Below are positions 26,390 through 34,252 of a stretch of DNA of 41,517 nt, piece by piece. Below the pieces are notes generated by a model. The model did not search any database, was not told the DNA's origin, and saw nothing but the letters and a program-made list of their open reading frames with translations. Position 1 is the stretch's first letter. The number at the start of each line of letters is the position of its first letter. Source of the DNA: Stieleria sedimenti. GTDB taxonomy: Bacteria; Planctomycetota; Planctomycetia; Pirellulales; Pirellulaceae. The position numbers and the translations under genes are program-made. The DNA lies in assembly GCF_025060895.1 (NCBI RefSeq), contig NZ_JANZKV010000089.1, positions 1-41,517 of the forward strand, given 5' to 3'.

Positions 26390-27586
26390 CTAGGCTTCGT
26401 CGAGCAGGTCGACCGCGGCAAAGGACTGGCCTTCGAGCATCGCCAAGCTGGCGCCGCCGCCGGTGCTGACATGGCTGACCTGGTCGGCGAATCCCAGTTG
26501 GTCCACCGCTGCGGCACTGTCACCGCCGCCGATGATGCTGATCGAATCGCTGTCGGCGACCGCTTGGGCGACGGCTTTGGTCCCGGCGTCAAACGGCGGC
26601 TTCTCAAACACTCCCATCGGGCCGTTCCAGACGATCGTCTTGGCCGAAGCCAGGATTTTCGAGTACTGGGCGCTGGTCGCCGGTCCGATGTCCATGCCTT
26701 CAAAGCCGTCCTTGATTTCGCCCGCCGGCACGATCTCTTTGTTGCATCCCTCGGGGTCCCCGAAATCGTCGCCGCAGTGGGTGTCGACCGGCAACACCAA
26801 TTTGTCGCCGCCCTTGGCGATCAGTTCCTTTGCCAGATCGACCTTGTCTTTTTCGACCAGACTGTTTCCGACCGCTTCGCCCTTGGCCAATGAAAACGTG
26901 TAAGCCATCGCGCCGCCGATCAGCACGGCATCGCAGATCCCCAGCAAGTTGTTGATCACGTTGATCTTGTCGCTGACTTTCGCGCCGCCCAAGATCGCCA
27001 CAAACGGTCGTTCGGGGTTGGCGATCGCGTCGCTGAGGTATTGAATTTCTTTGGCGACCAGATGTCCGACGACCCGGGACTTGCCGGCCATCGCTTCGGG
27101 CACCGCGACCATCGAGGCGTCTTTGCGGTGACAGGTTCCGAAGGCGTCGTTGCAATAGACATCAGCCATGGCGGCGAGTTTGCCGGCAAACTCCGCGTCG
27201 CCTTTCTTTTCACCGTCGTTGAAACGCAGGTTTTCCAGCACCAGCACGTCGCCGTCGGACAGTGCGGCCGCTTTCGCTTCGGCGTCGGCCCCAACGGTGT
27301 CACTGGAAAAAGCGACGGTTTTGTCCAGTAGTTCGCCGAGACGTATGGCGACCGGGGCGAGCGAAAACTTTTCGACGTCCGACGGCTCTCCCTTGGGGCG
27401 CCCGAGGTGGCTCATCAAGATCAGCTTGCCGCCACGATCGATGACGCTCTTGATACTCGGCAAGGCCATGCGGATGCGTCGGTCGTCGGTAATCGTTTGG
27501 TTGTCATCGAGTGGGACGTTGAAGTCGACTCGCATCAGCACGGTTTTGCCTGCCACGTCAACTTGGTCAATCGTTTTCTTCGCCAT
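26390..27586 (-). CDS. pgk: Phosphoglycerate kinase
   Basis: This protein converts 1,3-bisphosphoglycerate and ADP to 3-phosphoglycerate and ATP in glycolysis. The 398-residue length is normal. Visible motifs are [13 protein letters not shown], the substrate-binding SHLGRPKGE, the segment [16 protein letters not shown] in the hinge region, NGPMGVFE, and the nucleotide loop GGGDSAAAV followed by [14 protein letters not shown]. All expected motifs are intact. I chose the ATG at 27586 ([10 protein letters not shown]); the frame extends 12 codons upstream without support. The gene stands alone on its strand, not in a gapA-pgk operon, and I see no strong terminator after it. Confidence 0.97.
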   Translation of the reverse strand: MAKKTIDQVDVAGKTVLMRVDFNVPLDDNQTITDDRRIRMALPSIKSVIDRGGKLILMSHLGRPKGEPSDVEKFSLAPVAIRLGELLDKTVAFSSDTVGADAEAKAAALSDGDVLVLENLRFNDGEKKGDAEFAGKLAAMADVYCNDAFGTCHRKDASMVAVPEAMAGKSRVVGHLVAKEIQYLSDAIANPERPFVAILGGAKVSDKINVINNLLGICDAVLIGGAMAYTFSLAKGEAVGNSLVEKDKVDLAKELIAKGGDKLVLPVDTHCGDDFGDPEGCNKEIVPAGEIKDGFEGMDIGPATSAQYSKILASAKTIVWNGPMGVFEKPPFDAGTKAVAQAVADSDSISIIGGGDSAAAVDQLGFADQVSHVSTGGGASLAMLEGQSFAAVDLLDEA

Positions 27587-27809
27587 CGGTCGTTCGGGTG
27601 TAAGGGGGAGAGTTACCTGCACTGCTGGATGCGATTATCGAGATCCGGTCTGCAGTGTCGAGTCCCGGCAACTTGAAGGAATCTGGGCAAGAAATCTGAA
27701 ATCATGCCGCGAATTCTCGCTGGGGGCCCGGGAAAAAGCTCGGCCGGGAGGGCCCACCGGTTTTCTCTCAACTCCTTTACCGACAATCGCCGAATCCTAA
27801 TCCGGTGGG

Positions 27810-28916
27810 ATGGTGGCCGATTCGGCCGCTGACTCCGAACGCAATCCGGGGATTTTGGTGGCCAAGACGACGGGACACACGATCGCGCGCCTTCGGCACG
27901 TCTCCGCTACCCCCGCGTCGCGGCCATGCGGCCGGGCTGTGCGGTACGCCCGGGCGGTGCACTACGCCCAGTCCATGCTGGCACTGTTGGCCGTTTGCTG
28001 GGCGATTTCTGATTCGCCCTGCGCCGCGGAAGGTCCGGCGGGAAAATCCCGCTATCGCTCGGCCACCCACGCTCACTCCAGCGGGGGCGATCGCGGCGAC
28101 ACCAACGATGGCGAGCCGAACTCCGATCTGTTCGGGCTCCGCTCGCTATTTGGCGGAAACGAAGACGGAACCCCATCGCATCGGGATGAATTACTCGACG
28201 CCTTGCCGATGGACCGGCTGACCACGCACGCCAAGGTCAAACTGGCCGGGGTGACCGAGAAACCGACGCTGTACCGGCGTTTGCCCACCCAAGCGATTCG
28301 CTGTGACGAAGAACTGTTTCTATTTCTGACCCGAAAACCCGAGGCGATCATCGGGATTTGGGATTTGATGGGGATCACCAACGTCCAGGCGACCCGCACC
28401 GGGCCGTACCAACTCGACGCGGTCGACGGCAGCGGCACGACCTGCCAGATCGACTTGCTTTACGGCGATCGCAATCTGCACGTGTTCATGGCCGACGGGA
28501 TGTACGATGGAAAATTTGTGCAGAAACCGATTCTCGGCAAGGGCGTGTTCGTCTTCAAAAGCACCTATGCCGTCGCGGCCGACGGATCGACCACCGTCAC
28601 CGGCACCCTGGATTGCTACATCAAATTCGAGAGCCTGGGGGCCGACATCATCGCCCGTTCCCTGGGCGGACTGATCGGAAAATCGGCGGACCACAACTTC
28701 GTCGAAACGGCAAAGTTCATCAGCCAAATTTCTCAGGCCTGTGAAAAAAACCCCGAGGGGATGCTGGAAATGGTCGACCGCATGCCACAGATCGATGCCC
28801 AAACCAAAGCCGAATTCGCCCGCACGATCATCAGCGTCTCGCAGCGATACTTGGCAAGAACGCTGCCGACGGCCAAACTCGTGCAGGACCGTGGCATCCA
28901 AGCGACGCAGCGCTAG
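27810..28916 (+). CDS. Uncharacterised exported protein
   Basis: I do not recognise the family. The 368-residue frame has a hydrophobic segment SMLALLAVCWAISDSPCAAE about 55 residues in, which looks like a signal peptide. The true start may therefore be the GTG at 27939 or the ATG at 27975 rather than the ATG at 27810. The mature part has a low-complexity Ser/Gly/Asp stretch, then a domain of about 150 residues with alternating beta strands (LFLFLTRKPEAIIGIWDLMG, VDGSGTTCQIDLLYG). It closes with a helical C-terminus around 290-360 with SLGGLIGKSADHNFVE. It was probably exported across the inner membrane. It is followed by the DUF2461 gene 92 bp on. Confidence 0.65.
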   Translation: MVADSAADSERNPGILVAKTTGHTIARLRHVSATPASRPCGRAVRYARAVHYAQSMLALLAVCWAISDSPCAAEGPAGKSRYRSATHAHSSGGDRGDTNDGEPNSDLFGLRSLFGGNEDGTPSHRDELLDALPMDRLTTHAKVKLAGVTEKPTLYRRLPTQAIRCDEELFLFLTRKPEAIIGIWDLMGITNVQATRTGPYQLDAVDGSGTTCQIDLLYGDRNLHVFMADGMYDGKFVQKPILGKGVFVFKSTYAVAADGSTTVTGTLDCYIKFESLGADIIARSLGGLIGKSADHNFVETAKFISQISQACEKNPEGMLEMVDRMPQIDAQTKAEFARTIISVSQRYLARTLPTAKLVQDRGIQATQR

Positions 28917-29008
28917 CGCCAACGATCGGCGGGCGACCGACCGCTGGCGTCGCAACTTCGCAGTCGACAGTCTCACGGTGCGACATCTCCTCCCTTGAGT
29001 GGTCTCCG

Positions 29009-29695
29009 ATGAGCAAAGGCATTATTCCCAAGTCGCTGTTTGCGTTTCTGCGCAAATTGAAACAGAACAACGATCGCGACTGGTTCGCCGAGCACAAAGA
29101 GCTCTACCAGCAGAACGTGCTCGGGCCGGCCGTCGAACTGGTCGCGCGGCTGGAAAAACCGCTCGCCCGCTGCGCCCCGATGCTGCACGTGTCCCCCAAA
29201 ACGCACAACGGCTCGGTGCTGCGGATTTACCGAGACACACGATTCGGCAAGGACAAAACACCCTACAAGACCAACGTCGGCATCTCGTTGCGGCACCAGG
29301 CGGGCAAAGACGTCCACGCCCCCGGCATCTACCTGCACCTGGAACCGGCGGAGTGTTTCATCGGGGCCGGCACGTGGCGGCCGGAAAGCAGCGTTCTGGC
29401 GTCCATCCGGGCCGCCATCGATGCGGACCCGAAAGCCTGGAAACGCGCCCGCGACAATCAAGCGTTTCGGGCGGATTTTGATTTTGTCGGCGAAAGTCTG
29501 AAAACGGCCCCCCGGGACTACCCCAAGGACCATCCGCTGATCGAGGACCTGCGCCGCAAGGACTTCGTCGCGATCGCGCCGCTGAGCGAGGCGGAACTGA
29601 CCGGCGATGCGATCGTGGATTTGATCGTCCAGCGGGTCAAACAGGCCCGACCGCTGATGCGTTTCTTGTGCGATTCGATCGGCGTGCCGTATTGA
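29009..29695 (+). CDS. DUF2461 (TIGR02453) family protein
   Basis: This 228-residue protein matches DUF2461. The N-terminus has LFAFLRKLKQNNDRDWFAEH, followed by RIYRDTRFGKDKTPYKTNVG, the signature of the family, and a closing YLHLEPAECFIGAGTWRPES. The C-terminal part has PRDYPKDHPLIEDLRRKDF. The biochemical role of this widespread family is unknown. It has no signal peptide or membrane segment. The ATG at 29009 has no strong ribosome binding site. The kinase-like gene lies 75 bp downstream on the same strand and may share the transcript. Confidence 0.92.
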   Translation: MSKGIIPKSLFAFLRKLKQNNDRDWFAEHKELYQQNVLGPAVELVARLEKPLARCAPMLHVSPKTHNGSVLRIYRDTRFGKDKTPYKTNVGISLRHQAGKDVHAPGIYLHLEPAECFIGAGTWRPESSVLASIRAAIDADPKAWKRARDNQAFRADFDFVGESLKTAPRDYPKDHPLIEDLRRKDFVAIAPLSEAELTGDAIVDLIVQRVKQARPLMRFLCDSIGVPY

Positions 29696-29770
29696 ACCGC
29701 CCGTGCTACCCTATACGCTCTCCTGAAGCCGCCGCTTCCGCCCCTCTACTCTTAAGCCCGCCTTTTTATC

Positions 29771-30976
29771 GTGAATCCAGCTGCTGATCCCGAACCCAAG
29801 CCGATTCCGCCGGCCGATCTTGAGGTCAAAGACGCGCAATTGATTTTCAATTCCGTCTGGAAAGAATTGGAGTTTGAAAAAGGGAAATTGAACCTCCGGT
29901 TCCCCACCGAGCTGATCTTGCTGGGGGGGGCCCCGGGTGCGGGCAAGGGCACCAACACCGACTTCATTCGGCAAGTCCGCGACATCACCGCCAAACCGAT
30001 CGTCGTCAGCGAGCTGCTCAACTCACCCGACGCCAAGGCGATCAAGGCCCAGGGCGGCATGGTCGGCGACCGTGAAGTCGTCTCGCTGGTGTTCCGCAAA
30101 CTGCTCGAACCGGAATTCCAAAACGGCGCGATCCTGGACGGTTTCCCCCGCACCAAGGTCCAGGTCGAATGCCTCAAGGCGCTCTACGACCGCATGAAAT
30201 CACTCCGCCGCGAGTTGATCGACAATCCGAACGTCGAACACATGAAGCCGCCGGTGTTTCACATCATGGTGCTGTTTGTCGACGAATCCGAGAGCGTCAA
30301 ACGCCAACTCTCGCGCGGACGGCAAGTCATCGCGCACAACGAAGAGGTCGCGCGGAGCGGGATCGGCGAGCTCTGGGAAGAACGGGCCACGGACTTCAAC
30401 GAAGCCCTGGCGCGAAACCGCTATCGAGTCTTCAAAGAAAAAACCTACGACGCGCTCGTCTCGCTCAAACAGATTTTCCACTTCCACTTCATCAACGCCC
30501 AAGCCGATCTGGTCGTTGTCCAAGAAAACATCCTCAACGAACTCGAGTACCAAAGTTCACTCGAACTCGATCCGCGAACGTTCCACGCCATCGGCGACAT
30601 TCCGCTGGCCAGCGACATCGTCCAACACGCCCGCCGTGATCTGGTCCGCCGTCTGGACGGCTATGAATACGACCACGGAGAGATTTTCCATGCCGTCGTC
30701 GAATTGATCGAAGCCAAATTGGTCCCGATCATCCTCCGGCACGCCATTTCCGGACGGGCCACGATCAGCAGCGAAGACCCGGTCTTGGACAACCCGCTCG
30801 CCCTGCAGATGTTGATCGACATCTTTTCCGAACGGGGCTATCACGCGATGATCGATGTCCGCCGCCGAGCGATCCCCGAACGAGTCGACTTGGAGACCGG
30901 CAGGATTTCCTGCTGCCAAAAGAAGGTCTATCGAATCGCGCTCTATTTCAAAGGCAGCGAAATCCGCCGCGGTTAG
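29771..30976 (+). CDS. Adenylate-kinase-like protein with long C-terminal extension
   Basis: This 401-residue protein holds a nucleoside monophosphate kinase domain. The P-loop is GGAPGAGKGT at about 52-61, ILDGFPRTKVQVECL gives the substrate-binding GFPR motif, and HIMVLFVDESESVKRQLSRG the later core strand. Normal Adk is about 215 residues; here about 45 residues precede the P-loop and roughly 150 follow the kinase core. The extension (from about residue 250) starts with YQSSLELDPRTFHAIGDIP and resembles nothing I can name. The start is GTG at 29771. It may phosphorylate AMP or another nucleotide; that it is a second enzyme beside a housekeeping Adk is inferred from its length. Confidence 0.8.
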   Translation: MNPAADPEPKPIPPADLEVKDAQLIFNSVWKELEFEKGKLNLRFPTELILLGGAPGAGKGTNTDFIRQVRDITAKPIVVSELLNSPDAKAIKAQGGMVGDREVVSLVFRKLLEPEFQNGAILDGFPRTKVQVECLKALYDRMKSLRRELIDNPNVEHMKPPVFHIMVLFVDESESVKRQLSRGRQVIAHNEEVARSGIGELWEERATDFNEALARNRYRVFKEKTYDALVSLKQIFHFHFINAQADLVVVQENILNELEYQSSLELDPRTFHAIGDIPLASDIVQHARRDLVRRLDGYEYDHGEIFHAVVELIEAKLVPIILRHAISGRATISSEDPVLDNPLALQMLIDIFSERGYHAMIDVRRRAIPERVDLETGRISCCQKKVYRIALYFKGSEIRRG

Positions 30977-31322
30977 CGGAGACGTCCCCAAAGGGATCTC
31001 GGTGAGTAGCCGGCGGTATGAAAGAGGTGTACACCGCCGGAAGAACAAGTGGCGTAAGCTTCCAGCTTGCGACCCCTGCACCGCAAGGTGCACACGTCCG
31101 CACCTACTGTCCTTCGCCAGACAGCGACAGATTTGCCTCAGGCAAATTTTAGCGGTTGCATCGCGTGCCCGATCATGCTTGCCGCAACGATTCTCACGCC
31201 TGGCGACCGCTTTCCCTGCACTCTCTTGCATCGGCTCGGCAAGACGCGTGAAGTTGTCGAGGCGAAAACGTCGATTTTCATGACGTGTCTCCCTCGGTCA
31301 TCTCCGCTCCGGCGCGTCGTCC
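30977..31322. other. Intergenic region of several hairpins, no gene seen
   Basis: This 346-bp gap before the SecA-like gene contains the inverted repeat CCGGCGGT/ACCGCCGG (31010-31040), one arm of the GTGGCGTAAGCTTCC repeat (31049-31073), and a small hairpin TGCACCgcaaGGTGCA (31077-31092). It also has ATTTGCCtcaGGCAAAT followed by TTT (31131-31150), which could end the upstream transcript. I found no promoter motif I would trust. Confidence 0.6.
31049..31073. repeat. One arm of the GTGGCGTAAGCTTCCAGC repeat
   Basis: GTGGCGTAAGCTTCCAGCTT continuing GCGAC matches the left arm of the elements at 1-66 and 39876-39935. The complementary arm is missing, so this copy is partial. Confidence 0.7.
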
Positions 31323-33263
31323 ATGCTTCAGTCCCATCCCACCATCACCAGCTACCGTGGCATCACCGGGCAACCGAAGCGCGGCCTGCAGTCGGTGGGA
31401 AAATCGACTCAAGACTGGATCCAGCGGGTTCGCGCCCGCGGCCGGCAACTCGCATCGCTCGACGAGCGAACATTTCGATCCTCCGCCTCACAGTGTCGCG
31501 ACCGGATTCGATCTCGGGATGATGCCCTCGTCCGGGACAACGCGATCGAATCGTTTGCCTTGACCGGCGAGGCGTTGCGGCGGGCCACGGGCATGTCGTA
31601 CTACGACGTCCAGCTGTGCGGCGGTTTCGTGCTGGCCGCCGGGACCATCGCCGAGATTCAAACGGGAGAAGGCAAAACGATCACGACGGCGCTGCCGACG
31701 GTACTGCATGCCTGGTCGGGGCGTGGCGTGCACGTCGCGACCACCAACGACTACCTCTCCCGCCGCGACCACGACGAACTCAAACCGGTCTATGACTTGC
31801 TCGGGTTCAGCGTCGGACTGCTGCAACCCCAAGGACCCGTCGAAGAGAAAATTGAAGCCTACGCCCGCGACATCACCTATGGCCCGGGCTATGAATTCGG
31901 ATTCGATTTCCTGAAGGATCAATTGGCACTTCGTGCTCGTCACCGAACGCGACTCGGTGAACGATTCCTCCACTCACTGCAAGGGATCGACAGCCGTGAA
32001 GCGATGCCCGCCCAACGCGGACATGCGTTCGCGATCATCGACGAAGCCGATAGCGTGTTGATCGACGAAGCCACCACACCGCTGATCTTGGCCGGGGGTA
32101 AAAGCAGCGCCGCGACCTCGCCGGCCCTGTATCAATTTGCCCGCCGCATCTCAATGAACTTGAGCGAAGAGGATGACTACATCATCGACCCGATCAAACG
32201 CACAATTCGGTTGACCCCCGACGGCTGGAAACGTATTCACCAATCGTTTGATTCACGGCCGCCGGGTCAACTCGCCCGCCCCTGGAGCCAATTGGTGGAA
32301 AACGCATTGCGGGCCGAGCAGATCCTGCAATGCGACGTCGACTACGTCGTGCAAGAAGGCCAGGTCCTGATCGTCGACCAAAACACGGGCCGCATCCACG
32401 ACGAACGAAAATGGAGCAGCGGGTTGCACCAGGCAGTCGAGGCCAAAGAACAAGTCGAGCTGACCGATGAAAATGAAACGCACGCCCGCATCACTCGGCA
32501 ACGCTACATCGGGTTTTACGAAGGTGTCGCGGGTCTGACCGGAACCGCTTCGGACAGCGCATCGGAACTGCGAGAATTCTATCGATTGCCGGTCGTGCGG
32601 ATCGAAACCAACAAGCCCTGCGTCCGTCAGCAACTTCCACTGCGATGCTTTGATTCGTGCCAGCGAAAATTCGACGCGATCGCCGATGACGCGGCAGGGC
32701 GCAGTCGCCGCGGCCAGCCGGTCTTGATCGGTACCGGGACGATTCACGAAAGCAAACTGCTGAGTCGCCGTTTGACCGAGCAAGGAATTGCGCACGTCGT
32801 TCTAAACGGCTTGCAAGATGAAGAGGAAGCGTCGATCGTCCGCCGGGCCGGCGTCTCGGGAGCCGTAACCGTCGCGACGAACATGGCCGGTCGCGGCACC
32901 GACATCAAACCCGACGCCCAAGCCTTGGCGGCCGGAGGACTGCACGTCGCGGCCGCCGCGATGCACGCCTGCCAGCGGGTCGATCGCCAACTCGCCGGCC
33001 GCGCCGCCCGCCAAGGCGACCCGGGAAGCTGCCAGTTTTATGCCGCCGCCGATGACGAAATGATTCAATCGCGCGATCCGGATTTGGCGGCGGAAATGCG
33101 TGCCTCGGCCGGACCGACCGGTGAATGTCGCAAAGACTTCTCTGTCGCGCTGCGGCGACTGCAACGACAAGCCGAAGCCGATGCGCTGGTGCAGCGGCAA
33201 CGCATGGTCGCCCATGACGATTGGATGGAATCGGTGCAATCGTCGCTGGCCAGACGCGCCTGA
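31323..33263 (+). CDS. SecA-like translocase ATPase lacking the C-terminal domain (cluster B)
   Basis: This 646-residue protein is a SecA paralogue. NBD1 has DVQLCGGFVLAAGTIAEIQT leading into the P-loop TGEGKT (about 114-119), VATTNDYLSRRD, DITYGPGYEFGFDFLKD and the Walker B stretch IIDEADSVLIDEA (from 238). The cross-linking domain is present (DYVVQEGQVLIVDQNTGRIH). NBD2 has VTVATNMAGRGTDIK (to about 527) and QLAGRAARQGDPGS with both motif arginines. After NBD2 only about 70 residues remain, so the helical scaffold, wing and zinc tail of SecA (about 900 aa) are missing. It is not the housekeeping SecA. It is 49 bp upstream of the HlyD gene of cluster B and could power delivery of that system's substrate; this is inference. 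Confidence 0.88.
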   Translation: MLQSHPTITSYRGITGQPKRGLQSVGKSTQDWIQRVRARGRQLASLDERTFRSSASQCRDRIRSRDDALVRDNAIESFALTGEALRRATGMSYYDVQLCGGFVLAAGTIAEIQTGEGKTITTALPTVLHAWSGRGVHVATTNDYLSRRDHDELKPVYDLLGFSVGLLQPQGPVEEKIEAYARDITYGPGYEFGFDFLKDQLALRARHRTRLGERFLHSLQGIDSREAMPAQRGHAFAIIDEADSVLIDEATTPLILAGGKSSAATSPALYQFARRISMNLSEEDDYIIDPIKRTIRLTPDGWKRIHQSFDSRPPGQLARPWSQLVENALRAEQILQCDVDYVVQEGQVLIVDQNTGRIHDERKWSSGLHQAVEAKEQVELTDENETHARITRQRYIGFYEGVAGLTGTASDSASELREFYRLPVVRIETNKPCVRQQLPLRCFDSCQRKFDAIADDAAGRSRRGQPVLIGTGTIHESKLLSRRLTEQGIAHVVLNGLQDEEEASIVRRAGVSGAVTVATNMAGRGTDIKPDAQALAAGGLHVAAAAMHACQRVDRQLAGRAARQGDPGSCQFYAAADDEMIQSRDPDLAAEMRASAGPTGECRKDFSVALRRLQRQAEADALVQRQRMVAHDDWMESVQSSLARRA

Positions 33264-33312
33264 GGAAATCGGCAACACGGCTCAAACCAAGGAGGGCACG
33301 CCGAACGTCACC

Positions 33313-34245
33313 ATGAACATCACTGCCCCACACCTCTTCAGCGGCCTGCTGGTCGTTTGTTGTTGCGCATGTCATTTCCTGGGCGCCGACCACTGTCATG
33401 CCACGCCACCCCGCCACACCCAAATCGACGCGCCAAAGCAGATCGACACGCCGGCGGAACACCTCGACAGCTTCAGCGGATTCACCGAGCCGTTTCGCGA
33501 AATCAAACTCTGCGTCGCTGAGAGCGGCTCGGTCGACACGGTCTTGATCCATCGCGGAATGACGGTCGATGCGCGGCAGTTGCTGATGACGCTCGACTGC
33601 GACGTGTTACAGGCGAACCGAAACGTTGCCGCCGCCAAGGCCGAATCCACATCACGAATCGATGCCCTGACCATCGAATCCGATTTGAAGCAACAGCGCT
33701 ATGAAAAACTTCAACAACTGCTCGACGATGGTGCGGGCAGTGTCGAAGAGGTTCGCCGCGCGAAAGCCGATGCGTCGGTGGCCATGTTAGAGGTCGAAGC
33801 GGCGCGGCAAGAGATGCGGCTGAGAAAACTGGAATTGCGTGAAATCGAAGCTCGCATCGAGCAACGACGGGTCTACAGCCCGATCTCCGGCGTGATCACC
33901 GACGTGACGAAGCAGCCTGGAGAGTACGTGTCACAGCAAGAACCACATGTCGCCACCGTTGTGCAACTGGATCGATTGCGTGTCACGCTGTTTGTGCCAA
34001 CCTCGGTCGCCGGTTGGCTGGATTCAATGACAGAGGTTGACCTGTGGCTGACGGAATCCGATCAACGTTGCGTCGGTCGCATCGACTATGTCGGTGTCGT
34101 GACCGAAGCGGACAGCGGACGAGTGCGTGTCGACCTGCTGATCGACAACCCGAATCGTCACTATCGAAGTGGAGTGCGCTGTCAATTGAGGACCACCCGC
34201 GAGAGGATTCGCCCGGCAACGCTGACGCCCACACCAAGGGACTAG
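33313..34245 (+). CDS. Periplasmic HlyD-family adaptor (cluster B)
   Basis: This 310-residue secreted adaptor is the counterpart of the one at 14648. It has a signal-like hydrophobic N-terminus (LFSGLLVVCCCACHFLGADH), Cys-rich enough that a lipoprotein-like or oxidised form is conceivable. A lipoyl half around LCVAESGSVDTVLIHRGMTV follows, then a long coiled coil of Lys/Glu/Ala (about 100-185). The second half has YSPISGVITDVTKQPGEYVS, followed by a barrel-like region and a short basic tail. The ATG at 33313 is preceded by AAGGAGG at an unusually long distance (16 nt). The GAF-HlyD gene starts 7 nt after its stop, so the two are coupled. Confidence 0.8.
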   Translation: MNITAPHLFSGLLVVCCCACHFLGADHCHATPPRHTQIDAPKQIDTPAEHLDSFSGFTEPFREIKLCVAESGSVDTVLIHRGMTVDARQLLMTLDCDVLQANRNVAAAKAESTSRIDALTIESDLKQQRYEKLQQLLDDGAGSVEEVRRAKADASVAMLEVEAARQEMRLRKLELREIEARIEQRRVYSPISGVITDVTKQPGEYVSQQEPHVATVVQLDRLRVTLFVPTSVAGWLDSMTEVDLWLTESDQRCVGRIDYVGVVTEADSGRVRVDLLIDNPNRHYRSGVRCQLRTTRERIRPATLTPTPRD

Positions 34246-34252
34246 CACAGCG

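Noticed and set aside
31323-33263. Housekeeping secA
   Set aside because: The protein is about 250 residues short and lacks the entire C-terminal domain of SecA.
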